DNA of 64,000 bases from Echinostoma caproni (GCA_900618425.1 UZAN01039889.1:7260-71259), one strand, 5' to 3'. Positions 25,369 to 38,400 are shown, numbered from the stretch's first letter. Translations and numbers: made by a program. Notes: generated by a model from the sequence alone, not told the origin.

Positions 25369-27176
25369 CTGCAACAAAGACCAGCATATTTTTAACATTG
25401 GTGAGGTTTGGTTTTAATAACTGTCCCTTCCTGATGCTATAAACAGGATTCGCGGAAAAAACTGTTGTTTTAAACCGTCACACAGATTTTATCCTACCAG
25501 TCCTTCCGATGGTAACTTGGACCACACTCATGGGATCAGTTTGACCAATTAGTGGCGTATTGACGCTAGACCGCTTGTTCGTATGTCTGCTTACGCCATA
25601 GTCCGATTCGAAAGGAGTGTAGTATTACATGCTTTATTTGGGCAGAAGAGAACTGCTAACCTCTTAGGAGAGCGACGTAGGGACCACATTTACCTCATCA
25701 ATGGGGTGTGTGGCTAGCAAATCAGTTTCTCGGTGTATTCGGTTACATATCACCGAGTTCTGGGTTTGTCTATTCTTCGACCAATTTTAAGATTTTCCGG
25801 ATACAGAGAAAAATGCCAACCGGCACATTCACCTGTTTACCTATTCACTACAAGCCGTAGGCCAACACGTACGTCTGCCGATACCAGATACTGTGTGTGT
25901 GCGAGCGAATGGGAGATTCCGAGAATATTTGACCATCGGGTTTGCCTTTGGCGGAAAAATAACCCTTATTTTCTTTATATTCCATCAGATTGCATGTTCC
26001 CAAAACGAGTGGAATGCAAATCAGGTTCGAATCGGACGGACAATGAAAAGTAATTCTAGAAGAATGAATTTACACGTAAATCACAAAACATTTAGTTGCA
26101 TACGAAATCAGAATAATGTTTGTATGCATAAGGAGGAACTTTATGAAACTGAACTTGTCCACAGTTTTTAAACTTTTGATATATCATGGATTCTCTCCCG
26201 AGCAGCGAACTTCACTGTTAAACAGACAGCACTACTGACAGGTGCTTGGAGTACAACACATTTTCATCAACCGGTTTTCAAGCTCCGCTCCTCAGCATTT
26301 CACATCTGTCATTATTGCTGTTATTTTACACACAGGGTTGACAGGAAGTGAAATTTTGGAAACGCTTTGTCTCTTTGAGGTGGATTGACTAACTTTCCCT
26401 AAAGCGCACCATAGGTATCGGCGTCAGAATGCAGTAGGTGAGAACAATAGTACACCCGAAATTGCTTTATATAACTTAATTTCTTTCAATAATAACACAT
26501 TATTGATTAGTAACATCCTATCAGAAGCTCACTCTTTCTCCAACAGGTGGAACGTGTTATGTATCAGCTGACATCTTCGATCATCTTTAATCGGTTGGAT
26601 TTTGTCTGAGACCTTATATTCATTCACTAAATTAATGTTTAAATATACTATCTTGAGAAAACACTGTTTCTCTGTTAAAGACGACAATTGTGCAGCAAAG
26701 CAGCACACGGTCTCTTAAAAGGTAAAAAATGACATTGAAAACGTGTCAGATATTCATCTGCTTAGGTGCGAGTAATTTAAATAATCAACCCGAATAATGT
26801 TTTTGAATATATACACAATGTGACCCGTTATGAAGCATTGATGTACTACATTTAAATGGTTTACTTTTCAAAAATGAACTATCCTAGCTATTGTGACAAA
26901 GCAACGTTTTCATGAAGCGATTGTAGTGCCGTCAACAAAAGGTATCTATATGGTGTCTACACCACGAGAAAACGGTGATTCTAATTAAGGAGACCATGAG
27001 CCTTTCTTTGCACTGCATGTTGATACATTAAATTGCACTGTATTATTCAAAATCAAGTTTCAAATTGTATTCATTTTGTTACTGGAAACGGAAACCGTTG
27101 CATAAAATCTTTTTTCGGCCGATTTGTTACATAGGTTGTTCAAAAGCAGCATATTTCTACATTTGCTTTGTCACAG
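25369..27176. other. Non-coding stretch
   Basis: Nothing I can support. Short overlapping frames at 25733-26171 on the plus strand are near random in composition. Confidence 0.4.
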
Positions 27177-27259
27177 TTAATCAGTTCCAAAGTTTAAAAA
27201 ACACTTTTGGACAGTCATCTGCCAAGCAGTCTATGACGCTTGAACAACTACGTGAATGC
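27177..27259 (+). CDS. Candidate plus-strand exon
   Basis: Acceptor 'catttgctttgtcacag', weak donor TGC|GTAAAATG. It encodes NQFQSLKNTFGQSSAKQSMT then LEQLREC after two bases. Composition is protein-like (helical, polar). Its end phase does not match the start of 27483-27678, so either the donor is wrong or an exon is missing between them. Confidence 0.25.
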
Positions 27260-27482
27260 GTAAAATGTAATAGTTAATAGCCTGAGCACTTCTAATCTGT
27301 ATACAAAGCTGCACACCGGAAGGGGTTTGTTATTCCAGTGAAAAGTGAAGAGAGCTATTCTTAAAGCCATGAGCTATAGCATCTACAAACATTATGCCTG
27401 TTAAAAACCTGTTTTCAGTTCTATATAAATTAGTTAACTGAAACCAATTATTTTTATGCTACCGTTTATCAAGTTTTTATAG

Positions 27483-27678
27483 GAACTTGTCATCTGATAA
27501 AAATATCAAAACTGCACTTAATCATCGAAGCAGTCGAAAGGACATTTTCCATCTCGGTGAACCCAGCGATACAATCGACATTGTCCCGAGCGAAATACTC
27601 AAAAAATACATTTCCCAGTTTGCTGCGCATCAAACGCTAAAGAATAATTTCAAAAAACAGACATTTGGGGCAATGTAG
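27483..27678 (+). CDS. Candidate terminal exon on the plus strand, unidentified protein
   Basis: The acceptor is 'ccgtttatcaagtttttatag'. The frame (one base, then 64 codons) ends at TAG at 27676-27678. It reads NLSSDKNIKTALNHRSSRKD, then IFHLGEPSDTIDIVPSEILK, then KYISQFAAHQTLKNNFKKQT, ending FGAM. The mix of charged and hydrophobic residues, with a probable amphipathic helix around VPSEILKKYISQF, looks genuinely coding. No donor occurs before the stop, so it would be the last coding exon of a plus-strand gene. I do not recognise a family. It lies between minus-strand exons 24912-25368 and 33283-33486. Confidence 0.42.
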
Positions 27679-29173
27679 TCCAAAACATATTGGCTCGACG
27701 GATATTAAATTGCAGTTACCGAGCTTTGAACAACAAATAAGACTGCATTGAAAATTGATTTCTCCCCTTCTACTCTATTGAGTGTTCGTCCATCAGCGCT
27801 GAAATGAGTCACTGGTATTTCTCAATTGACATCAATCATTAGTTGAATTGTCACAATTAGTCCATGCAATCTATCCACATTAAACCACTTCACTGATTAC
27901 CACAATTATGACTGAGACTAGGACTAAGTTTGCTAGAGGAGATTTCGCATCAAGGCTTATCTCAACCAACAGGTGTAATGTTGGCCCGTTCCCCCATATA
28001 CCGCTGGACGGATTTATGTGTGAGAAACCAAATTGATTTGAGTGATATATCGCTATCTGCATAACGCTAATTTGTAATAAATGTTGACGTCGAGCTCGGA
28101 TGCTCGATTGCAAGTTTAGTTTTGCAAATCCTATTAATTTTCAAGAACCAAGAGAAAGGTATCTCAGCAATTGCTAAATTTTCAAGATCAGAACGGTAAC
28201 CCAGACAACGTTCACAACCCAAAAGATGTCTTCCCCAATTAGTCTTATAATTTCTATTCAAATACATTCATCAAAACATGGCATTTGATACGCAATCTAA
28301 ATTTCCATCTTCTCCAAGTCTCAAAAGATTCTAAACCATATCGCTTTTATGAGATGCCCGGTTAAATGTTTGCTTCTCTAGTGATTTTATTTTGATCTAT
28401 TGCGGAGCAGTAATTTTCTAAATCTACTGACCGTTAGAAAGTAGTCGTTTAGTAGGTGGAACATTGTGTTGTTTGCATCAGGCGGAGCTTGTGTCATTGG
28501 CAATCATTTCTATCGCGATGCGGTTACTTTCCCACGAAGAAATGTATAGGTTATGCGGCTGAGAATATCTAGATCATATCTACTGTATTTAATGACCTAA
28601 TCTGTGTTGTTATTAACAGGTCGGTATTCAATTGTTTTAAATGTACATGTAAATGCTACATCATGACACAAATTTTAAAATGGTCTAGGTACGATCGATT
28701 CGTTTACAGGCGTCGAATGTAGTTCAGGTTGATTGTTGAAGCCGTGCACTCAGACAGCACATGGTGGCATTTGTTGTGAGCAATCCGAAAAGCAAGTGAA
28801 CTGCAAGCACTGTACAGCTGTTTTAGCAATGTTGTATATCAGCACACGTGCAAATCAGTTGGCGCAATGTGGAACGGAAACCCTGGACCTCATGTGTCGT
28901 ACGCATACTTACTAACCCTTTGTCTCTGATGGTGATGGTGGTAGTGCATGTTCTCAGTTTGAAGTTTATTTACATTCAGTACTTTGATTTCCCAAATTCA
29001 GAGTATATTTGAGGTGCGGTGTACTACATAAATCAGCATATATCAAAGTAATAATACCCACAGCATAAGAGAATAATGTTGAGCAGTCTAAGCATCATAG
29101 CCCTTGTTTTTTATTACGTCAGGGACAAATGATATCAGGAGTGTATCGAAAAGTCGATGCACCATGTGTTACT

Positions 29174-29383
29174 TTATTGTGAATGTTATAACGCTAATAA
29201 CACAGGGATATCGGTAGAGAATTATATTTGTCGATGTTTCGGTTGCCGTGGGTAACCCTTCACAAGGCAGGTTTTACAATCAAAATCTGCCTTGAGAAAA
29301 GTTACCCACGGTAACCGTAAGGTCGGAAAATATAATTCTCTACCGATATCGCTGTGTGATTAGGATTATAACATTCACAATAA
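29174..29383. repeat. Long inverted repeat (foldback element), 102-bp arms
   Basis: The left arm 29174-29275 and right arm 29282-29383 are reverse complements without indels and with about 14 mismatches in 102 positions, around a 6-base loop 'acaatc'. Conserved blocks are 'ttattgtgaatgttataa', 'gatatcggtagagaattata', 'ccgtgggtaac' and 'caaggcag'. The transcript of either strand would fold into a near-continuous 100-bp duplex. No coding capacity and no obvious target-site duplication beyond the arms. It fits a MITE or foldback transposon, or a head-to-head pair of one small element. Confidence 0.93.
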
Positions 29384-30047
29384 TTGCCCTGGCTGTGCTA
29401 ACATGTCTTTCTTCAGTTTTAGCTGCTTGTAAGCTACCTACAATGAACAGCTGGTATTTCTTTGTTAGAAAGTTATTTTTACCAATCAAAGGTTTCAAGA
29501 TTATATTTACGTTCGTGGAATGGATGAGCATTTAGTGCGTCGTGAGAAACAGTTTCATTGAAGTTCAACTTTAATGACAAAAACCAATGATGATTTAACC
29601 TGTCAAAAATTCTTTTAAAAATGTTCTCATTCTTTTCTAGATGGTTGTATTAGAAAAGGGAGGATTAACGATACTAACTTTCACGAGGTTTTCGAACGTG
29701 CATGAATCAAACAAAACCAATCTAATCGGCCTCCTGGTTACCTCAGTTCCAGCAACGGGGCTCCCATTACCAATAATGTCTAATAACGTCGACGATCTTC
29801 GACGGCTTTTGTGTAGATATGTCAGGTTTATATTACCTGGCTAACAATTGCAGTTTGCGATTCTCTTTCTGACAATTTATTTCACACTTGTGATGTTTAT
29901 TAATGAATATTGCGATACTATCATGAGCATCGTTGAGGTCATCTTGCCAAGGACAAGTTATAAACAATTCTTGTTAGTTCTTGTTAGTTACGTATTCCAC
30001 CGTGAGAACAAAACAAAAACAAATTCAGTTACGGCTATCTCCATCAG

Positions 30048-30087
30048 GTGTCTGAACGTAATCCCCAAACCGATTATGTAACACATT
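30048..30087 (+). CDS. Candidate 40-bp plus-strand exon
   Basis: Acceptor 'acggctatctccatcag', donor CATT|GTAAGTAAG. Reads VSERNPQTDYVTH plus one base. It ends in phase 1 and fits 34412-34482, which starts with two bases of a codon (the join gives Phe). Too short to identify. Confidence 0.27.
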
Positions 30088-30089
30088 GT

Positions 30090-33000
30090 AAGTAAGGCAT
30101 AACTAGTCAAAGAAAAATGTTTCCAGGGAGAGAAAATAAAAATGTACGTGATGAATCAAATATTGGATAAATGATCTTCTTCAAATAGTTGTTTCAGCTA
30201 TTACTTAAAACGAACTGTATCTGGGGTACGAGATGCAGCCAATCGATTTCATCAAACGGGCAGCCAACTCCACCCCTTTCCAGCATAAAGATAATCGAAT
30301 ACCTAAAATAAATCCCAATGTTTTGACGTGTTCCGTTTACCGTTATGAATAAATCTACCACTGGTCGTTATCAGTACGTGATCTAGTAAGATATTGTTTT
30401 GGTTAGAAAACTTGAGAAATTTATTTATTGTTTGTATTAATTTCATACCAATACGCTATTTCTCTCCTGATCCGTTCATTCTGTATCGGGCGACTGATTC
30501 GCATACATATTTGAAAGAAACCTAATTTCATTCCTCTCTCTTATGGGAGGCGACTACAAATATTACTTTCTATTTGATTCACCACTGTACGGAGATTTAC
30601 CGTTTCTGATTGTCCAATGGACTTGACTTACGATATGCGTATAAGTTATTCATAAGGCTGAATCACGTGATCATAATTCCTAGCTGTCATCGTTGGCGGG
30701 GATTTTCTAAGATGCTGGAAAATCGTTCGGCGAATGCAGGCCTAAATCATTCTGCATCAACTGAGCATGGTATATGAAAATCACCGGAAATTGGCTATAC
30801 GTAAGAATTCACAATGTTGCATGAATCCTTATACACTCATCCACTTTGTGTGATGTTTGTTCTAGTCACGGTTTTAGTAGATCTGTCCTATCGTTATTTT
30901 ACTTGATCATCAGTCATGTGAACCGTCCACGATGGCACAAAAGGCCGCTTGGTCATTCGATAATCCTACCAGCTTTACTCAATTTATAATTCACCACCTT
31001 GGAACTGTAGGCTAGATCTGATTTTTGTATACAGTGTGCCACTGCAGGTTCTACGTTTCATGAAATAATTAATTTAATTGAAAGAAACGACCCCAGTTTT
31101 GAGGCTGAACCTAGATAAGCGAGAATAAGCATTATAAAGTATAGCGTGTTTATACTAATCAAGTCAATTTACACTTATCCAATTTCACACCAATCTGTGG
31201 AATAAATGACTTATAATTCTATTCACTTTTTTAAGCGTCTCTATTGCTCTTCCTAACACATAATGTGGTAAAATATGACCTGAAATATTTGCAATCGGGT
31301 TTGTTTCCTGCCTACAGATTGCTGCTTATCACTCGCTCAATGAACGCAGGCATTGTACGTAGTGTTAACAGTTGACTTTTCACAAAGTGTAGAATGTTTA
31401 TCACGTTTTTCATCGATAAAGGTTTAGCGACGTGACTTGGTTTTAATATGTGCATAGAAAACAGAGAACCACGATACTCTGGGCATCGTTTTCCTGATAC
31501 TGATTTATATACCAATTTTATTTACCATTTACCTCCTGATCAAAGTAAAGCTTGAATGGTATAAATCAACCAGTTCTTGCGAATGAAAATCATTTCACTT
31601 AAGTGTTATATGCACTCATTCAGAGTAATCTTTTGTGGGAACAAAAGACTATTCAAATCAGGTTGTACATCACACTTACAATGGATTGTTCGTTCTTATC
31701 CTCCAGGTTAAAATTTCTCACACGTTCATAAAGAGATTTTTATAGAAACTGCTACGGACGACTGTGTATTGAGAATTTACAAATGGAAATAAATAGCAGA
31801 TGTCAGTTGAAACCATTATCAGATCGATTTTCAACAGAACGGATGAGCATCTAAGCAACGTTTTCTTTTAAAACAAACACTACTTTCGTGAATCTGAAAA
31901 TACCTCTTTCTGGCTATTTCCAAGGGTTGTTCTGACGCAGCAAACGTTATTCGGGTGTCCATAGATGAAGATATACAATAACATCATTTTGCATAAGAAT
32001 CAGCGTAGAAATTGATTAGAATCTCTCAAAGAACACTTCGAATGACGTGCTGGACAATCGAAGGAATTTTAACGAAAATCTCCTTCTCTTTGTAATTAAC
32101 GTTGATCAGTGGCAGCGGTTGCTAACAACCTGATACACAACAAGCGAATAAGACGGGTGAAGACTGCAGCTGTGCAACCAGGTATCGGAATGATTGCTGA
32201 AATGCATGTGATACAAACAGCAGTCTTGATTTAACCTACTCCATAGCATGTAGTTCAGCTAGAAGTGGATATGGCGAGTGAAGAATTTCCAAGAAAAATC
32301 CCGTTTAAACTTTAGTGGCCTTTTTTCATCCTCTGTTATCCATGCTTTCACAAAGACGTGGCTTCCCCCTCCCTCTGAAATAGACACAATTAGTGGAATT
32401 ACTCAGTGAGTACTCGTTTAAAGCGTAATTATCCATGGAAAAATATAATCCATGAGTAACTAACAGCGCATCAATTACTGCTGGTATGCCTGGAGAATCG
32501 TTGTGCAATAAAAATACACCACTCTAAAGCTACACTCTTTAATTCCGGGACGGCTATACATGATTCTATCAGCCGTTCTGCTCTGCAATATTTTAAGTGT
32601 CCTGTTTCAGGTACCGTCTTAGGAAACGGGTAAACAACCGTTAACCGACGGAATCGACAAATACTGTCAGGAAAAGTGGGCGCGGTTTGGTAAAGGTTTC
32701 TACATTCATTTTTAAATTAAAAGGACTTTTTTTAAGGAAACGCCTTGTTGTGCTTCTGAGTTGGAAGCTGCCATCCAGATTTTGCGAAATTTATAAACAG
32801 GTTAGACATCATAATGAATTAAGCGTTCACGTCTCAAGTAGTGTTCAGCAAGTGGTAAAAGCTTTTCCAAATTCTGAAATCTCCACTGAAATATGGTAAT
32901 TAGTTAAAACAGTGATCCTGGCCATACAAAACGTTCCACAGCACCGGTATTAGTATTAGTATTAGGCATTTAGTTTATTGTTTAGTTTTACTATGTTATT

Positions 33001-33282
33001 TGTGTGAATAGAAATAAGAAATAAGATAGCAATACCCAAATGACCACTGACCAATTCTTAGCTGCCAAGCAGAACATGAACTCATGAATTTCGTTTAAAT
33101 AATTGTTGTGACAAAAATACACTACGCGATATACAGTTTTAGATGAACAAACAACTTGTTTCAGGTCTCTAAGTGAGTTGCAAAAAGGATAATTACTAAC
33201 CGGAAAGTTTGTTGTCGCCCAGGTAGCTCTGGTACGTTCAAAGGGTCGACTTGTGATGAAACCATGAATATGTGCATTTAAC
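30090..33282. other. Non-coding stretch
   Basis: No gene or repeat I can support. A possible 18-bp minus-strand island near 31530-31547 has fitting phase but only a weak donor, and I do not call it. Confidence 0.4.
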
Positions 33283-33486
33283 CTGTGCTTTCAACTCACT
33301 GACCAGCCATGGATGGTCCATAAAACGGTCGCTTTTGGCATCTAGTAGCGCCTCCTCATTTTCAGTACAGTGCCTTGAACAAATACGCAAAAACGAGAAT
33401 ATGTTATTGGACAGAATACATTGACGCAATTTTCTCCAGCCACATTCCGTATCTCTCGTAAATGACTGGCGCACGCTGGATGTCAT
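33283..33486 (-). CDS. Exon encoding a Cys- and Trp-containing helical segment, possible 5' part of the adaptor gene
   Basis: 204 bp, 68 codons from ATG at 33484-33486 to donor CAG|GTTAAATGC. It follows 'ttacattggtaagcag', which can serve as an acceptor, so the ATG may be internal. It reads MTSSVRQSFTRDTECGWRKL, then RQCILSNNIFSFLRICSRHC, then TENEEALLDAKSDRFMDHPW, ending LVSELKAQ. The hydrophobic pattern and charge balance are strongly protein-like and different from chance frames here. It ends in phase 0, matching the phase-0 start of 24912-25368. That is compatible with the first coding exon of the adaptor gene but also with a separate gene. No family recognised. Confidence 0.45.
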
Positions 33487-34411
33487 CTGCTTACCAATGT
33501 AATACGTGTGAATGTTTATGCCTGTTGCTCTACCCTGTCATTATTTAGAGCTGTTTTTTTGGAGACTATGAGTTTTGGAAAACCATCTGTCAAATGACTA
33601 TTCGCTTTCGTAGTCCCACACCAAATAAGCTTATTACTGTAGACTTTGTCTATTGTTACCGTTGAATTACCTCTGTAAGAATCGATCTCCAGTGCCACGA
33701 ATTAGACTGTCATTATTCAATAATCGCGTGTTACGGTGAAAAGCACAGCAACGCAACTATGAATTGACGCATATTTAAAATGTTTTTCTTGTGAAATGTG
33801 AACTCGAATATGCAATAACTTGCATATTAGCTTGCATCCATGGGAGGTGTGATTTTCAGATCAACCAGAATGCAAGTTCCCATTTTCATTGGAGAAACAA
33901 ATCATCAGCCACAACCTTAAAATATAACCACTATGTTGGTTAATAAACAGTTAACATGTTCTGACTATCACCTCCATTTTTCTCCCAACCCGATTGGCGC
34001 TATTGGTGAATGAAGGCGGAACATAGAGGCTTTTCACTTTCAGGAAGCCTTCAAAATTGTCATAAGTGATTGCAACAGTTGCATTTTTCCCTGGCGTGTG
34101 CGTAAAAGAATCTGTCACTGGTCGGTACATTATACCGACTTATTTAATACTCCCGAAACTCGAATATGACATCTCGAGCCGGAATTGAGAAAGTGAGTAG
34201 TAATTTTTAGAATAAGTAGATTGTCCATTGCAAAGACAGTTGAGGGAAAAGATGCTATTTTGATTAAGTTTTGAGAAAGCCTTTGAAATTTTCTGAAGCA
34301 AGTAATAAAGATAGCTTTACAAATATTAAACATGTTAAAAATATGATTAAGTCTTGAATAAAATGTGCCATTAGGCAAAAACCGATTTGTCACTAATTCG
34401 CCACTGCACAG

Positions 34412-34482
34412 TCTTAGAAACACAACTAATCGATTCAAATTGGTATTCTATCTTTCACCGAGACGATGGTTATCGACAAAAG
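34412..34482 (+). CDS. Candidate plus-strand exon
   Basis: Acceptor 'attcgccactgcacag', donor AAAAG|GTAACATCC. After two bases it reads LETQLIDSNWYSIFHRDDGY then RQK, in phase 0. Good composition with two aromatic clusters. It follows 30048-30087 in compatible phase. Unidentified. Confidence 0.35.
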
Positions 34483-35891
34483 GTAACATCCAGACACGAT
34501 CCTTGTTTGAGCCCTTTTGGGAACAGTCTGTTGGAAGTTCGATTTTGTCAAGTGGTGGTGTCTGAAGTCAACCCATTACACCTTTGAGTCTTTCTGGCTT
34601 TCCGTTGATCATTGGGATGCATCGTGAGCAAGAACATTCACGGTCATCCGAAGTTTAATCTTTGGATGAGTATTATTTGGTTTATTATACCAACTGCTTC
34701 ATCCAAAAGTGAGAATTTTAACTGGGCACGTTCATCCCAAAGAGCTGATTATTATTCATTATTTTGTCTCAGTGACCAATCACGTTTCGGTCCGTGCAGG
34801 CCTTCAATAGTTGATAGTAGGGATGAATTTCGCATGAGCCGTTGAAGTCCTAATATGTTGCTATAAATGTTGGCACAGCAGTTTGCATAATGGCATTTTA
34901 AGCTATGAAAGAAGGGAATCGCAGACTAAAAATTGATGTACTCTACTCATTTTAAATCTGAATATGGTGATTCTAGATCAGAAAGCTTGTGAAAGTAACG
35001 TGAATAAATCGTATCGAATTAGGAACCGACAATGTTGCAAAACCCCTGTATGATTCCAGAATACTATTTATTTAATTTTAATTTACTATTCAACTTGTCA
35101 AGGACATTGCACCATTCCTCAATCGAACTCCAGTACAGCGGAAGTGTTTTTGTTTTCTGTTTTTCTGATTTTAATGTGTGTTTACATTGAATTCGCATGA
35201 ACAGCAAAACGATAGTATTGTCCCAAGAAATCAGATAATTCGCTAATAAGTTAGCTGTCCACAGTGGAACACATTTCAGCCAGGTAATATAGTGCTTTGA
35301 TGCCGAAACATTTCACCCAGTGAGTGAAAGGTTACACACTCTGTGACATGTTACAAAGGGCACTGTATATATTCTTCAGAACGTTCATTCAGGAAAGAAG
35401 CATTCCGGTAACATGTATAATTAGGTTGTGATGTTTCGTTCTGGGTGGATAACTAAATTGAATAATCCCGCAACCTGACATGAGCTATTTGTTCGTTCCT
35501 TTCAGATAGTAAAAGGGATATGTGATGTAGGATGAAGCCTCTTACAAACTAGGATCACGTATCGATGCAAAAAGGGTTTCAACCACCTATGTAACAGCCA
35601 GTACTACGCATGCACTACCTGGAGCCTCCCAGCTAAATTTGATAATCACCTAATACGGTTTCTAAACCAACGTTATGAGATCCTTCCCTGTAGCTTGCAC
35701 GTAATGTCACTTAGGAATTTCCACACGTGCAGCATGGGGAGAATGGACAGACGACGGCAATCAATGCCTCAGTAAATAGCCTTATTAGTCAAAAAGAGAT
35801 TATCTAGAAGATGCAGGCCGCCTGTGGTGTATCATTTTAAAACGTATGTCTCTTTAATTCATTTTAATTCATTTAATGTATATATTTGCAG

Positions 35892-35986
35892 TAAACTTGC
35901 AAGAGGAGGGCCGCGTTCATAAAAGAGCTGCCTGGAAACATACAGAAATGGGAAAGATGAGCAGCGGTGGAGCGGCTCTATTGTGG
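35892..35986 (+). CDS. Candidate plus-strand exon
   Basis: Acceptor 'tttaatgtatatatttgcag', weaker donor TGG|GTGATCCGG. It encodes NLQEEGRVHKRAAWKHTEMG then KMSSGGAALLW, noticeably GC-richer than its surroundings, as true exons here are. The start phase (two bases carried over) does not match 34412-34482 directly, so another exon would be needed between them. Unidentified. Confidence 0.4.
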
Positions 35987-37529
35987 GTGATCCGGGCTAC
36001 TGTTGTGATCAGCCTAACTAATTTAGCACTTGATCTCACGGTTGCTTTATCCATTCTTTCGTGTAGTTTCAGCTCTTCATACATTGTGTATGTGTTTGGT
36101 CACATCTTTCTACACTACATCCGAAAACGTCATTATGGTTTATTCCCTCATTACTGTACATTTTACTTTGGCGAACAAATTGTTCCACAGATCGATTAAA
36201 CGTCGGTATTTAAAGTCTCATTATGCCTTAAAAGAACCCTACTGGATGCTTTCAAACTTCCAAGCGTTGGCGCGCTTAAACGCTTTGTCTATTGTTGTGT
36301 GTATACCACATTATACCATATTATACCTTATTAAAATTTCCAGGGCTACTACGGTCTGACGGCTGTTTTATTCTGTTATCCTAGAAGCACCTTCTGCTAA
36401 TGAAAAGTATTTTTAATTTTGTAGTGTGAGCTGATTCATTGATTCACGCAGGCACTTGGGGATGTGTTTGACCATTTAAGTTGGAAGTAATAAATTTATC
36501 GATTACCTTACCCATAAGAAATAAAATTAGAAAATACGCACACTTTGAAAATGTTTTTACCTGTCAGCCACCAGTTTCCCGATATACATGACCATTTTCC
36601 GTTTTGGTGCATATCAGCTTTTTTAGCTTAACCAGATGATTTCAATAGAAAACAAGTAAATACAAGAATTGCAGGGGTCATGCTTTTTCCTCTATAATGT
36701 ATCGTGTCATGCCTGCGTTTCCCGGTGTTAGTTCAACTAAAATAAATCTATTCGAGATGGTTCAATTAGATAAGATCTGAACAAACGTTGTAAGGTATCA
36801 CTTGAGTTATTACATGAAATTAAGTAATCACGAAGTTCATTTGACTAAGAATTGTCTCTACATAGCCCTAGTGCAGGAGCGTAAATAATGCTTGGTCAGT
36901 GAATTGTTTTGTATCAAAACCAAATGAAATTCATCATCTTACCTCACAAATCCATAAATCACACACTCTCTATAGTAATTCTGAATGTTGAATGAAGATA
37001 ATATGAGTTTGCTTTGGCGTAAAGTTATGATGTTGGTCTTACATTTTTCTGTCGATCGATTTATTAGGTTTTCCTATACCAGAGGAAACTCGTTTATCCG
37101 TAAGCTCCTTGAAGAAGACCTTTCTGTTGTTGGAACCGGAATATGTTGGATCAGCTGCACACTTATTTTATCTTTTGATTCATTGTCTTACTCTTTATGC
37201 GATTTAGTTGATTAATATGTGCTAAAAATACTTAACAATTTACACAAAATTAACGCACAAGGTTATGCAACATTGGGCTAGCTGACACTGGACTTCAGTG
37301 AAAGCTTTATGTTTCTTATGTTAATACGGGTTTCCCTATTTCCGGCTAATTAGGTACTCGATTTAATCAATTGCGCTCCCTGACGGAATTTCACATATGA
37401 ATTCTTTGCTATTATGTAAAAGGAAATATTTCTAATGAGAGTGTGCCTTTTCATTAATAATCTATGGAGGTATATTGAAAATAAAATCAGATAGGGGAAA
37501 CAAGCTGTTTTTTGATAAATTCATCAACT

Positions 37530-38400
37530 GGTCATGTTAGTTACATAGGTAGAGCCAATCATAGAGGATTTAAAAATTTACTGCAGATACATTGATGATA
37601 TATTGCTTGTTACTAATAGAAATGGAGAATTGGACAGCATACTGATATCACTTCACAAGGATCATCGATCCATAAGCTTTACTTTCGGAAAAGGAACGAA
37701 CGATTGATCCCCGTTTCTATGTGTCTTTATCCGTACAAACCCAGATGGATCTATCCGCCGGAACATTCACAGGAAAGCAACTTGGACAGGACAATACATT
37801 AATTTAAACAGTTTCTCGTCGATTCAACAAAAGCGAAACGTGGTTCAGTGTCTAGCGAGACGAGCACAGAGAATCTGCACTACGGACACCCTACTCGACG
37901 AAAGGAAGTAAATAAAAAAACACATTATGCGAGAATGGCTATTCGGATCCCTTTTTTGACAAACACCTAACAGAAACAACGGAGAAACCAGTGAGTACGG
38001 TAATCAGAAAAATTCTTTGCCTGCAATTACCGTACAAGGGCGACAAGGCGGCAGACTGAGTTAAACGAACAGTACACCAAACGCTAAGAAGAACATTCAC
38101 TACGGCAACACTCCTCCTCACCAGTAATTGACTTTCATTTCAAAGATAGATTGCCCCTCAGACCGTTTCCATCTACTCGAAAGTAATCACCGAGTGGACG
38201 TAAGTCGAGCGTTCAGGCCCATTTATTGTAATCCACCATTAAGATATCAATCCGTACGCTTGATCCTTTTGTGTACGGCTAAAGCTATAGCGATCAAACT
38301 GTTTGACTCCCCCCCATGCAATCAGAAACTTTCGTCCAGACATTTGCTCTACCATGACCGGTCACCAAATGACTAACCGATGTGAGCGTGGTAACTGGAA
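37530..38400 (+). pseudogene. Penelope-like element remnant with YIDD motif and deleted endonuclease core
   Basis: At 37572-37690 the frame reads YCRYIDDILLVTNRNGELDS then ISLHKDHRSISFTFGKG: the Y-x-DD catalytic motif of the reverse transcriptase and the following strand. Frames at 37740-37920 give NIHRKATWTGQYINLNSFSS, then QQKRNVVQCLARRAQRIC, the Penelope thumb and connection, with stops and frameshifts. Near 38020 comes LQLPYKGDKAAD. The GIY-YIG domain should follow, but after about 38125 the sequence jumps to FHLLESNHRVDVSRAFRPIY, the domain's distal part, so the YI(G) core and catalytic Arg region are absent. It ends with AKAIAIKLFDSPPCNQKL. Same family as 17837 and 7300, same orientation. 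Confidence 0.85.

Noticed and set aside
31530..31547. 18-bp minus-strand microexon reading LYFDQE
   Set aside because: The phase fits but the donor (GTAAAT) is weak and nothing requires an exon here.
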